Shown piece after piece: positions 26,026-33,929 of a DNA stretch of 64,000 bases (position 1 is its first letter; each line of letters begins with the position of its first letter). A model generated the notes under the pieces. The model was not told the origin of the DNA. It did no database searches and saw nothing but the letters and a program-made list of their open reading frames with translations. The position numbers were made by a program, and so were the translations under genes. This DNA comes from Mycolicibacterium cosmeticum (GTDB taxonomy: Bacteria > Actinomycetota > Actinomycetes > Mycobacteriales > Mycobacteriaceae): contig JACPVS010000007.1 in the NCBI GenBank assembly GCA_016197365.1, positions 1 to 64,000 on the forward strand, written 5' to 3'.

Positions 26026-26892
26026 GTGGCGGCCATAGCGCGTCGTGTGACGCCGGTGTGGGCAATCGTGGCGGCGGTGCTCGCGCTGGCCCTCGCGCCG
26101 GTCGCCGTCTCACACGCGGACGACCTCCCCGGGGTGCCCGGATTCTCGCTGACCGGCACATCCGGTGCGCCCATCCAGAACGGCGGCACGTACGGAATCG
26201 GGATGGTTGTCGTCGCGCGTTTCGCGGCACCCGTCGCCGATCGTGGGGCGGCGGAACAACAATTGGCGGTGACCACCGATCCCCCTACCCCCGGCGCCTG
26301 GCACTGGATCAACGACACGACAGCGCACTGGCGACCGCCGCAGTACTACGCGCCGGGCACCATCGTCACCGTCGGGCAGGACGCGCCGACGACGTTCACC
26401 ATCGGTGCGTCGCACGTGGCGATCGCCGATGACAGCACCAAACAGGTCAGCGTGTTCGACGGTGGCACCTTGGTCCGCACTATGCCGACATCCATGGGCC
26501 GCGGCGGCACCGAGACCGTCGGCAACACGACCTTGAGTTTCTGGACACAACCCGGCGTCTACACCGTCATGGACAAGAGCAACCCTGTCATCATGGATTC
26601 GTCCACGTACGGCCTGCCGATCAACTCGCACCTGGGCTACAAGGAGTCCATCCCCTATGCGGTGCGGATCAGCACCGACGGCGTGTACCTGCACGAACTG
26701 GACGCCACGGTGTGGGCGCAAGGGAAGACAGACACCAGTCACGGCTGCCTGAACCTCAACCACGACAACGCCCAGTGGTACTACAACTTCTCCGTACCGG
26801 GTGATGTCGTCGAAGTTCGCAACTCCGGCGGTAAACCGTTGCAGCTGTGGCAGAACGGCGATTGGAACGTGCCGTGGGAGCAGTGGGCGTGA
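26026..26892 (+). CDS. L,D-transpeptidase (YkuD domain), exported
   Basis: 288 aa. A signal peptide (AIVAAVLALALAPVAVSHA) precedes an Ig-like domain of about 90 residues. The YkuD catalytic domain runs from about 125 to 265 and contains YLHELDATVWAQGKTDTSHGCLNLN, with the nucleophile Cys at about residue 241 (SHGC). It makes 3-3 cross-links in peptidoglycan or attaches proteins to it. GGGAG at 26015-26019 is 6 nt from GTG 26026, which fits better than the in-frame ATG at 26020 that directly abuts it. The C-terminal WDVPW-type Trp-rich tail (LWQNGDWNVPWEQW) is typical of mycobacterial Ldts. Confidence 0.92.
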   Translation: MAAIARRVTPVWAIVAAVLALALAPVAVSHADDLPGVPGFSLTGTSGAPIQNGGTYGIGMVVVARFAAPVADRGAAEQQLAVTTDPPTPGAWHWINDTTAHWRPPQYYAPGTIVTVGQDAPTTFTIGASHVAIADDSTKQVSVFDGGTLVRTMPTSMGRGGTETVGNTTLSFWTQPGVYTVMDKSNPVIMDSSTYGLPINSHLGYKESIPYAVRISTDGVYLHELDATVWAQGKTDTSHGCLNLNHDNAQWYYNFSVPGDVVEVRNSGGKPLQLWQNGDWNVPWEQWA

Positions 26893-26895
26893 GCC

Positions 26896-27324
26896 CTAAC
26901 GCAGGTCTGCGAGGTTCTGCACGGACCGGCGCACGTCGGCCTTCAGCACCGCGGCCACCAGCGCGCCGACCGGTCCGCTGAGCAGGCCGCCGGACAGGTC
27001 GGCCACCAGGTGGAAGGTCGAGCCGGGCTGATCGTCGGCCACCGTCATCGCCAGCGCGATCTGCACCCCGCCGCGTCCCCGGCCCCGAAGCTGGATCCGG
27101 TGCGGCTCTTCATAATCGGTGACCTCCCAGTGAATGGTGTTGCGAAACCCCTTGACCTTGATCAACGACGACACCTTCGTGCCGGCTTCCACGACCTCCG
27201 GCGGCCGGCTCTGCCAACCGGCGAAGATGGTCAGCCACTCATCGAAACGTTGTAGGTCGGAGGCCAACTTCCAGGCCTGGTCCGGGTTGAGGTCCGAGGA
27301 GACCGATACGTCGACTTTTGCCAT
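26896..27324 (-). CDS. Rv0910-like SRPBCC protein (putative toxin family)
   Basis: 142 aa. MAKVDVSVSSDLNPDQAWKL and LQRFDEWLTIFAGWQSRPPEV match the SRPBCC family to which M. tuberculosis Rv0910 belongs, the toxin of a proposed Rv0909-Rv0910 pair. In that pair a small antitoxin gene precedes the toxin. Here only 75 bp with a hairpin separate the start from the next gene, and no antitoxin ORF fits. It may be a lone lipid-binding protein rather than a toxin. It is convergent with the Ldt gene (3-nt gap). Confidence 0.75.
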   Translation of the reverse strand: MAKVDVSVSSDLNPDQAWKLASDLQRFDEWLTIFAGWQSRPPEVVEAGTKVSSLIKVKGFRNTIHWEVTDYEEPHRIQLRGRGRGGVQIALAMTVADDQPGSTFHLVADLSGGLLSGPVGALVAAVLKADVRRSVQNLADLR

Positions 27325-27355
27325 GGTGTTTCTGCACTTTCGTTAGGAAAGCCGC

Positions 27356-27385
27356 GGTGCCCCGCGGTATTCGCCACGGGGCACC
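27356..27385 (-). terminator. Hairpin between the ferritin-like and Rv0910-like genes
   Basis: GGTGCCCCG and CGGGGCACC form a perfect 9-bp stem with a 12-nt loop. It lies directly after the stop of the minus-strand gene at 27400 and before the start of the next minus-strand gene. No T-tract is present. Confidence 0.5.
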
Positions 27386-27399
27386 TACGGTTGGTCCGA

Positions 27400-28362
27400 T
27401 CAGTTGATTCCGACGACCTCTTGAGCAATCGCGGCCAGACGGGTCTGGGCCGCCGAGACGACGCGCTGACGATTCTTGTGCGCCTCTTCCCACGCCACGA
27501 TGGTGCGGATGTCACTGGGCTCGACCAAGTCCTTGACGGCCGAAACGGCTTCCTGCACAGCCAGTTCGTCGTAGTCGGCGATGGGCAGCTCCGACGGATC
27601 GAGCGCACCGCTCGCCGTGCGCAGGGCGTGCAGCGCATCGGCGGTCTGGTCGGCCCCGTCGCCGCGGGTGATGTCTTCGGCCGCGGCCAGGGCCGCATCG
27701 CGGGATCCGGTCAGCACCCGGCCGGCCAACTCGCCGGCATGCGCACCCTTGTCGAGCAGTTCGTCGACGTTGGGCCGGATGTTGCGCAGGATCTCCAGCG
27801 CGCGGTCGAGGCTGCGGGTAGTCCAGATGCCCGGCAGGTTGGCCAGTTTCACGGCCACCCCGGCGGCTGCCTGAATCGGGGTGCGCCGCAGCGCGGCCGG
27901 GCCGCCGAGCGCGTCCTCGGCCAGCACCGTCGTCAGCCACTCGACGGTGGCCGCGTGCGCGGTGATCAACCGATCTGCCAGGGCCACGATCTCCGGCTTC
28001 TTCGCCGCTACGGCCAGAGCCTTGATGTAGCGCGCCCGGTCCAGCAGCTGATCCTCCAGCGCCAGGTCACCGAGCAGCGCCTCGTCGAACGGCTCGGCCT
28101 GTTCGGTCAAAGCCTTGACTGCCGCGGCGGCGCGGCCCAGGAACGGGCCGATGACGTCGGGGAAGCCCCCGAGGTCGCGGATAGCCTGCTCGATGGCGGT
28201 GGCCCGCTCGCGGGCATTGGCTGCATTTTGCGTGAGCTCGCGCTCCACGGCCTCGGTACGGGCCTGTGCGACGCGGGTTTCGGCGATCTGAATCTCGGTG
28301 TTGGTCAGGTCCAGGACTGTTCGCAACTGTGCGAGCAGTGTGGTGGTCTCAGCGGTAGCCAT
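27400..28362 (-). CDS. Helical protein, possibly ferritin-like fold
   Basis: 320 aa from the ATG at complement 28360-28362, with AAAGGGG about 10 nt upstream. Almost the whole sequence is predicted long amphipathic helices (TTTLLAQLRTVLDLTNTEIQIAE, EALLGDLALEDQLLDRARYIKAL, EEAHKNRQRVVSAAQTRLAAI) with no signal peptide or membrane segment. Similar actinobacterial proteins are annotated as ferritin-like domain proteins. I cannot see the ExxH metal ligands clearly, so metal binding is uncertain. Confidence 0.6.
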   Translation of the reverse strand: MATAETTTLLAQLRTVLDLTNTEIQIAETRVAQARTEAVERELTQNAANARERATAIEQAIRDLGGFPDVIGPFLGRAAAAVKALTEQAEPFDEALLGDLALEDQLLDRARYIKALAVAAKKPEIVALADRLITAHAATVEWLTTVLAEDALGGPAALRRTPIQAAAGVAVKLANLPGIWTTRSLDRALEILRNIRPNVDELLDKGAHAGELAGRVLTGSRDAALAAAEDITRGDGADQTADALHALRTASGALDPSELPIADYDELAVQEAVSAVKDLVEPSDIRTIVAWEEAHKNRQRVVSAAQTRLAAIAQEVVGIN

Positions 28363-28520
28363 GATTTTTCGCCCCTTTGCGTTGACGGAGGTGTCGGCGC
28401 AGGTGCACCTTGCATGTCGGTTACCCGGGATCGTCGCCGCGGTATGCGCACAATGAGGATCTGCGGCCATGACTTGCGTCACACGTGGCTGAGTCCGCAC
28501 ACGATTAGCAAGCCCGAGTC

Positions 28521-28670
28521 ATGGGTACCGACAGCAGCATGACGACACCAGAGGACAAGTCCACCTCCCTGCCGGACGCACCTGAAGAGGAGGTGCTGAC
28601 CGTGGCCACCCCGGGCGCGCAGGCGCTGCCTCTTCCCGACGATCAGGTGGACAAACCCTCTGAGCAGTGA
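28521..28670 (+). CDS. Small acidic protein (49 aa)
   Basis: ATG 28521 opens a 49-codon frame (MGTDSSMTTPEDKSTSLPDA...), ending at TGA 28668-28670. It is strongly acidic (PEEEV, LPDDQVDKPSEQ), proline-rich and probably disordered. Codon third positions are GC-rich as in genuine genes, but there is no strong ribosome binding site; ATG 28539 is an alternative start. No family is recognised. Confidence 0.5.
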   Translation: MGTDSSMTTPEDKSTSLPDAPEEEVLTVATPGAQALPLPDDQVDKPSEQ

Positions 28671-28681
28671 TCGGGCCGGTT

Positions 28682-28882
28682 CTACTGGACATCACCCTTA
28701 CGCACCTCCACCTGGAAGTGCTTGTCACCCCAGGCGTCGGCGACCACGAACTGCACCCGTTTGGGCCGTCCGAACATATTGGTCGATACGACCGTCCCGG
28801 TCGAGCCCGCCGGCACCAGCGGCACATCCATGCCCTCGATCTGCCTGCGGGCAGTCACCTCATCACCTTTTCGGCACGCCAC
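28682..28882 (-). CDS. Small SH3-like hypothetical protein
   Basis: 66 aa from GTG at complement 28880-28882, preceded by AGGGGG at a 6-nt spacing. GDEVTARRQIEGMDVPLVPAG followed by STGTVVS looks like an SH3-type or KOW-like barrel. The remainder, RPKRVQFVVADAWGDKHFQVEV, supplies further strands. Function unknown. It converges on the small acidic protein gene (11-nt gap). Confidence 0.65.
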   Translation of the reverse strand: MACRKGDEVTARRQIEGMDVPLVPAGSTGTVVSTNMFGRPKRVQFVVADAWGDKHFQVEVRKGDVQ

Positions 28883-28978
28883 AACAATCCCCCTCGGTTT
28901 CCCCGGACCGATACCTGTCCATAGTGACCGACGGCTGATAGGGACGCAATCGATTTCTGCGGCGGATGGGTCCGAGTC

Positions 28979-29137
28979 TCACGGCGAGAAACGTTCCACC
29001 AGAAGTTCTTTGAGTTCGCGACGATGTGCCGCCACCAGCGGAAGCGTCGCGCGCACCGCCAGGTCGCCGACGACACCGACCGGGGAATCGGCCCGGGCCG
29101 ACGGTCGGGTGCTGAGCCCGGCTGTAGCGTGGCTCAC
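28979..29137 (-). CDS. Possible 52-aa protein divergent from the FKBP lipoprotein
   Basis: From GTG at complement 29135-29137 the frame encodes 52 aa, ending VRATLPLVAAHRRELKELLV plus ERFSP, a plausible amphipathic helix. Its start codon abuts that of the divergent lipoprotein, the two forming CACGTG. No minus-strand promoter or ribosome binding site is seen, and the frame also runs open upstream through the lipoprotein antisense. Weakly supported. Confidence 0.3.
   Translation of the reverse strand: MSHATAGLSTRPSARADSPVGVVGDLAVRATLPLVAAHRRELKELLVERFSP
29125..29130 (+). promoter_or_regulatory. -10 hexamer TAGCGT for a leaderless start
   Basis: TAGCGT fits TANNNT and is 7 nt before GTG 29138. 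No ribosome binding site precedes that start. Confidence 0.45.
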
Positions 29138-29770
29138 GTGAATGCTTCCCGTCTGCCCGCCACCGTCGCACTTCTGACCGGTGCCACGTCCCTCATCTTG
29201 ACGCTCGCCGCCTGCGGCTCGGACGCCGACACGTCCTCGAAGCCCTCCGCGAGCTCGCCGTCGATCGCCCAGGTCGGGTCCTCGATTCCGGAGGCGCCCC
29301 CGGCAACCGTCGGCTGCCCCACCACCGCACCCGCGAACGCCGGCACCCCCGAGTGGACCTACTCGGGTACCACCGGCAATGTCGCGGTCAGCGGATCCAC
29401 GGACACGACCGCACCGTATGTGAAGGTCGGCGGGCCGTTCAGCGTGACCGAGACGCAGGTGCACACCCTCAAAGCCGGCGATGGCCCCGTGGTGTCCCCG
29501 ACGGCCACCGTGCTGGTCTGCTACATGGGGGTCAACGGGCGCGACGGGTCCGTGTTCGACAGCAGCTATGAACGCGGCACTCCCGCCGATTTCCCGCTCG
29601 ACGGCGTGGTGCCCGGATTCCAGAAGGCCATCGCCGGCCAGAAGGTCGGATCCACCGTGGCCGTCGCGATGGCGTCGGCCGACGGCTACCCCAACGGCCA
29701 GCCTGCCGCCGGCATCCAGGCCGGGGACAGCCTCGTCTTCGCGATCAAGATCCTCGACGCCACCGCCTGA
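29138..29770 (+). CDS. FKBP-type peptidyl-prolyl isomerase lipoprotein
   Basis: 210 aa. The signal sequence ends in the lipobox LTLAAC (LILTLAACGSDAD), so the protein should be lipidated and anchored outside the membrane. A low-complexity Ser/Pro linker leads to an FKBP domain with VLVCYMGVNGRDGSVFDSSY, FPLDGVVPGFQKAIAGQKVGS and DSLVFAIKILD. It would assist folding of exported proteins. GTG 29138 with a -10 seven nt upstream indicates leaderless expression. It ends back to back with the MOSC fusion gene (0-nt gap). Confidence 0.9.
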   Translation: MNASRLPATVALLTGATSLILTLAACGSDADTSSKPSASSPSIAQVGSSIPEAPPATVGCPTTAPANAGTPEWTYSGTTGNVAVSGSTDTTAPYVKVGGPFSVTETQVHTLKAGDGPVVSPTATVLVCYMGVNGRDGSVFDSSYERGTPADFPLDGVVPGFQKAIAGQKVGSTVAVAMASADGYPNGQPAAGIQAGDSLVFAIKILDATA

Positions 29771-31513
29771 TCACAGATCGATGACCACGCCGTCCCGGGG
29801 CACGGACACGCACAACAGCACGTTCCCCGGGGCCGGCGGGTCCAGCGGCTCGATGTCGTAGTCGACGTCGCCGGACAGCAGCGCCGTTTCGCAGTTGTGG
29901 CACACCCCCGTCCGGCAGGACCAGCGGGCCGGCACATCGCATGCCTCGGCGAATTCGAGCAGGCTCCCGTATTCGCCGCCCCACGGCGCCGAGACCGCAC
30001 TGCGCGCGAACTGCACCATGGGGCCCGTGCCGACGGGCCCGGTCGGCACGTGCGGCGCCACCGTTTCGGTCGGCAGTATCCCGGGTGTGAGAGCGGCGTG
30101 CGCCCCGAAGATCTCGGAACTGACATGTGCCCGGGCGACGCCGCAGTCGACCAGCGCCTCGGTGGCATCCTGCATGAACGCCGCGGGCCCGCACAGAAAT
30201 GCCCGCGCGTCGACCGGTAGATCGAGCCGACGCAGCGCCTTCGCGGATAGACGGCCACCCTCGTCGTAGTCGACGCCGATTCGGTCAGATGGTGCCGGGG
30301 CGCTGAAGTACACCCGGGATGTGCTGTGCGGCAACGCTTCCAACAGCTGCCGCGCCTCGGCCGCGAAGGCCTGCTCGGCGCCACTGCGGGCACCGTGAAA
30401 CCACCACACGGAACGCTCTGCGTTCCCACCGGCGATCGCATGCAGCATGGACAGCATCGGGGTGACGCCCACCCCGGCGGAGATCAGGACCACTGGGCCG
30501 CTGCCACCCTCATCGAGGACGAAAGCGCCCCGGGGTGCCGCGATCTCGAGTTCGTCGCCGACGGTGACGTGTTGGTGCACCCACCGGCTCACCGCGCCAT
30601 GTGTTTCGCGTTTGACGCCGATGCGATAGACCCCCGAGGCCGGATCGTTGGACAGTGAGTAGTTCCGGATCGATGTACCGGTGCCGTCGGGTACCCGCAG
30701 GGCAATCGACTGTCCCGCTTGCCATCTGGGTAGTGGTACGGCGTCGGCCAGCGTGAACGACGTGACGTTGCGGTCTTGGCGATCGACCTCGACCACGCGA
30801 AGCGTGCGCCATCCCGACCACGCAGGCGGCCCGACCGCCATACCGGTCAACCCGCGATTCCCCGACGCGGTGCCGTCGTCGTCGAGCAGCGCCTGAAGCG
30901 AGGATTTCCACCCAGGGCTCAACGCGTCGACGCGCAGCGCCCGCTGCAGCGCATCCGGTGCGTGGCCGGGCAGATAGAGCAGGGCGTCGACCTCCGCCAC
31001 CGTCACACGTTCAGGGCCATCGGCGACCTTGACGATGTCGTCGCCGGCCTGGACCTGTCCTTCACGCAACACCCGGCAATAGAAGCCCGGCCGTCGGTGC
31101 GACACCAGGAGGGCGGCCATTCGCGGCTCGTCGAGGCGCAGCCCCAGCCGGTAGCACGTGACCCGCGGCTGGGTGACTTCGAAGAGCGCGTCGCCTATTT
31201 CATAGCGGTCGCCGATGCACACCTCGTCGTCGGACAACCCGTCGACGGTGAGGTTCTCACCGAAGTCGCCGGGCTGCAGGTCACGACGCAACTCGTCGCG
31301 CCAGTGCCGGTAAGAGTCGAGTTGATAGACCAGAACGGCACGGTTCTCGCCGCCATGCCCGCCCAGATCGCCCTGGCCGTCGCCGTCGATGTTGAGCCGG
31401 CGAACCATCCGCGGGCCATCGACCGGAGCCTTCCACGCACCGGTGAAGACGATGCGGCCCTTCCAGGGCACCTGCGCCGGCATCCCGACGTTCACCGATA
31501 CGAGTTTCGCCAT
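29771..31513 (-). CDS. MOSC - flavin reductase - 2Fe-2S ferredoxin fusion
   Basis: 580 aa with three modules. Residues 1-210 are a MOSC domain (GGENRAVLVYQLDSYRHW, FGENLTVDG, the likely Mo-cofactor Cys in RVTCYRLG) with its C-terminal 3-alpha segment. Residues 235-465 are an FAD/NAD-binding ferredoxin-reductase module (IRNYSLSN for FAD, LISAGVGVTPMLSML for NAD, LCGPAAFM). The C-terminus has a plant-type 2Fe-2S centre (SCRTGVCHNCETAL and a later LLC). The architecture supplies a complete NAD(P)H to Fe-S to molybdenum-type electron path, as in YiiM/hydroxylaminopurine-type reductases. TACGCT is a -10 candidate 8 nt before the start. Confidence 0.88.
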   Translation of the reverse strand: MAKLVSVNVGMPAQVPWKGRIVFTGAWKAPVDGPRMVRRLNIDGDGQGDLGGHGGENRAVLVYQLDSYRHWRDELRRDLQPGDFGENLTVDGLSDDEVCIGDRYEIGDALFEVTQPRVTCYRLGLRLDEPRMAALLVSHRRPGFYCRVLREGQVQAGDDIVKVADGPERVTVAEVDALLYLPGHAPDALQRALRVDALSPGWKSSLQALLDDDGTASGNRGLTGMAVGPPAWSGWRTLRVVEVDRQDRNVTSFTLADAVPLPRWQAGQSIALRVPDGTGTSIRNYSLSNDPASGVYRIGVKRETHGAVSRWVHQHVTVGDELEIAAPRGAFVLDEGGSGPVVLISAGVGVTPMLSMLHAIAGGNAERSVWWFHGARSGAEQAFAAEARQLLEALPHSTSRVYFSAPAPSDRIGVDYDEGGRLSAKALRRLDLPVDARAFLCGPAAFMQDATEALVDCGVARAHVSSEIFGAHAALTPGILPTETVAPHVPTGPVGTGPMVQFARSAVSAPWGGEYGSLLEFAEACDVPARWSCRTGVCHNCETALLSGDVDYDIEPLDPPAPGNVLLCVSVPRDGVVIDL

Positions 31514-31663
31514 CGCCGATCAGCGTAATTCCACCGAGTGGCTCCCGGCGTCGATCGTGTACCTTGGCGGACATCGCGAAAAGCGATCGCGCAGCCGATC
31601 GTCGACACGGTGCCGAGTCCTTCATTCTCGTCCGCCCAGCGCCCCTTGACCAAGGAGTGCGCA

Positions 31664-32794
31664 ATGTCGTTGACGATCACCATCATCGGGGCCGGGCTCG
31701 GAGGTCTGGTGCTGGCCCGCACCCTGCACCGCCATGGCATCCACGCCACCATTCACGACGCCGAGGCCTCCGCTGCGGCACGCACCCAGGGCGGCCTCCT
31801 CGACATCCATCCGTCCACCGGGCAGGCGGCCCTGCGCGACGCCGGTCTGTCCGAGGCATTTCGGACCCTGATCCGCGCCGGGCACGATGCCAAACGCATC
31901 ACCGACCGCGACGGCGCCGTCCTGTTCGACTGGCCGGGCAGCAGCCTCGGAACGCGGCCCGAGGTGGATCGTGGCGAACTGCGCGCCCTGCTGATCGCCT
32001 CCCTTCCGACCGGAACGATTCACTGGGGACACAAGGCCACCGCCGTGCTCACCACCCCGGGTCGACGCCCTGAAGTGCGCTTCGCCGACGGGTCATCGCA
32101 CGCCGCGGACATCGTGGTGGGCGCGGACGGCGCCTGGTCGAGAGTTCGCCGGAGCATCTCCGGCGCCGAGCCGGTCTATGCGGGCACCTGCTTCATCGAG
32201 ATCGGTTCTGCCGGTGGGCAAGTGCTGTCCTCTCAGGTCGCCGAGATCATCGGGCGCGGCACGCTCATGGCGGTGGCGCCCGGCCAGGGCATCTTGGCCC
32301 ACCACAACGCCGACGGCACGCTCAGCGGCTACGTCGCCATCAACGCGCCGCTGGAGTCGATCACGTCCGTCGCCACCGGCGACCCGGCGGCCATGCGGGC
32401 GTTCCTGACCCGGCGCTTCGAACAGTGGGCCCCTGCGCTGAGGAGCATGGTCACCGACAACATTAGCGATCCCCTGCTACGCCCGATCTTCACGTTGCCC
32501 ACTGCGCATCGCTGGAACCGGGTGCCCGGCGTGACGTTGATCGGCGATGCCGCCCATCTGATGTCGCCCTTCGCCGGCGAGGGCGCCAACCTCGCCATGC
32601 TCGACGGGGCGGCACTGGCCCGACAGATCGCCGCCCACCCCGACGACACCGACGGTGCGTTGGCTGCCTACGAAAACGCGCTCTTCCCGCGTAGTGCGGA
32701 GGTCGCCGAGCGCAGTGCGGCGAACCTGCAGAGGTTCTTCGGTCCCGATGCGCCCCGAAGTACCGTCGACCTGTTCACCACCCTGCTCACGTGA
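31664..32794 (+). CDS. FAD-dependent monooxygenase (TetX/PHBH-like)
   Basis: 376 aa with AGGAG at 31653-31657. The FAD motif IIGAGLGGLVLARTL begins at residue 7, VVGADGAWSRVRR is the DG motif, and VTLIGDAAHLMSPFAGEGANLAMLDG is the GD motif. These together define group A flavin monooxygenases. Early GGLLDIHPSTGQAALRDAGL resembles TetX and rifampicin-type monooxygenases, so modification of an aromatic or polyketide compound is plausible; the substrate is not known. Confidence 0.9.
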   Translation: MSLTITIIGAGLGGLVLARTLHRHGIHATIHDAEASAAARTQGGLLDIHPSTGQAALRDAGLSEAFRTLIRAGHDAKRITDRDGAVLFDWPGSSLGTRPEVDRGELRALLIASLPTGTIHWGHKATAVLTTPGRRPEVRFADGSSHAADIVVGADGAWSRVRRSISGAEPVYAGTCFIEIGSAGGQVLSSQVAEIIGRGTLMAVAPGQGILAHHNADGTLSGYVAINAPLESITSVATGDPAAMRAFLTRRFEQWAPALRSMVTDNISDPLLRPIFTLPTAHRWNRVPGVTLIGDAAHLMSPFAGEGANLAMLDGAALARQIAAHPDDTDGALAAYENALFPRSAEVAERSAANLQRFFGPDAPRSTVDLFTTLLT

Positions 32795-32831
32795 CCGTTC
32801 GCGCGGTGCTCGACGAGCCTCCGGCCGATCC

Positions 32832-32868
32832 TGTAGCATATTGCTACAAACTGCTTCACTCTGCTACA
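32832..32868. promoter_or_regulatory. Inverted-repeat operator of the toxin-antitoxin operon
   Basis: TGTAGC-ATATT-GCTACA (32832-32848) is a perfect 17-bp inverted repeat, and the half site GCTACA recurs at 32863-32868 just before the ribosome binding site. Such sites are typical of autorepression by the antitoxin or the complex. Confidence 0.55.
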
Positions 32869-32878
32869 GGAGTCTACC

Positions 32879-33268
32879 GTGACTGACGTCGCCGACAAGC
32901 CGACCCGCGTCGCAGCCGATCTGTTCGACAGCGCTGCTGCGGAAGGCCGCCGCCAGAGCCGCTCCGCCAAGCAGCAACTCGACCACTGGGCCCGGGTGGG
33001 GCGCGCGGTGTCGGCACAGCAGACCGCGCCACGGCGCCGCGTCGAAGCCGCCCTGGCGGGCACCCTGTCCCTGGCCGACCTGTCACAGGAAGAAGGCGTG
33101 GTGTTCAACGCCGAGATCACCGCGACCATCGAGGAGAAGCTGGCGCGGGCCGACTACGGCGTCACCCTGGCCGCACGCGGGGTCACGACGGTCGCCGTCG
33201 ACGATGCGGGGCAACTCGTCGAGTACCGGCCCGACGGCACCGCCCTGGTGCTCGGGCCGGCCACCTGA
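32879..33268 (+). CDS. ParD-like antitoxin
   Basis: 129 aa. RVAADLFDSAAAEGRRQSRSAKQQLDHWARVGRAV is the ParD-like antitoxin signature, a ribbon-helix-helix type DNA-binding N-terminus. The rest (DYGVTLAARGVTTVAVDD) would wrap the toxin. AGGAG lies 6 nt before GTG 32879. It precedes the zeta toxin gene by 11 nt, and the operator-like inverted repeat upstream fits autoregulation. Confidence 0.8.
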   Translation: MTDVADKPTRVAADLFDSAAAEGRRQSRSAKQQLDHWARVGRAVSAQQTAPRRRVEAALAGTLSLADLSQEEGVVFNAEITATIEEKLARADYGVTLAARGVTTVAVDDAGQLVEYRPDGTALVLGPAT

Positions 33269-33279
33269 CCTGAGCGGCG

Positions 33280-33858
33280 GTGAAACGTCTCGACCTTGTG
33301 GTCGGTCCCAATGGCGCGGGTAAATCCACCTTCATCGAACTGACGCTCGCTCCCCTGCTTCCGGGCAGTGCCTTCGTCAATGCCGATGAGATCGCCAAAC
33401 GGCGATGGCCGGCGGATCCGGCGGCGCACTCCTACGCCGCCGCCCGCATCGCCGCGGACACCAGGGCTTCGCTGATCGCTCGGGGCGACTCGTTCATCGC
33501 CGAGACCGTGTTCTCCCACCCATCCAAGCTCGACCTGCTCGGCACGGCTGCTGCCGCCGGATACGTTGTCGCGCTGCATATTCTGATCATTCCCGAGGAG
33601 CTGTCCGTGCACCGGGTGCGACTGCGTGTCGCCGCAGGCGGGCACAGCGTCCCCGAGGAGAAGATCCGTGAACGTCACCGGCGCCTGTGGGCCCTGGTGG
33701 CCCGCGCGGCGCGCATCGCCGAGAGCACCACCGTCTACGACAACTCCGCCGCGCGAGGGCCGCGGGTGGTGGCCCAGCTCAGTTCCGGAGTGCTGGTGGG
33801 GCAACCGAACTGGCCGGCCTGGGCGGACGGGGAACTGACGCGGCTCTGGCCGCAGTGA
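33280..33858 (+). CDS. Zeta-toxin family kinase
   Basis: 192 aa. The P-loop GPNGAGKST is at residues 9-17, followed by FVNADEIAKRRWP (Asp-Glu at the nucleotide/substrate site) and SFIAETVFSHPSKLDLL. This is the zeta/PezT fold; those toxins phosphorylate UDP-N-acetylglucosamine and block wall synthesis. It is shorter than streptococcal zeta proteins but of the usual length for chromosomal actinobacterial members. Paired with the ParD-like antitoxin, which is not the classical epsilon partner. Confidence 0.85.
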   Translation: MKRLDLVVGPNGAGKSTFIELTLAPLLPGSAFVNADEIAKRRWPADPAAHSYAAARIAADTRASLIARGDSFIAETVFSHPSKLDLLGTAAAAGYVVALHILIIPEELSVHRVRLRVAAGGHSVPEEKIRERHRRLWALVARAARIAESTTVYDNSAARGPRVVAQLSSGVLVGQPNWPAWADGELTRLWPQ

Positions 33859-33916
33859 GATGCTCCCCTTGGCGCGAGCACTGGACTACATACGTGGTCG
33901 AAAATGGGGCCGCGGG

Positions 33917-33922
33917 TAAGGT
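33917..33922 (+). promoter_or_regulatory. -10 hexamer TAAGGT for a leaderless start
   Basis: TAAGGT fits TANNNT and is 7 nt before ATG 33930, giving the TetR gene its own leaderless promoter separate from the toxin operon. Confidence 0.4.
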
Positions 33923-33929
33923 GCTGTCA

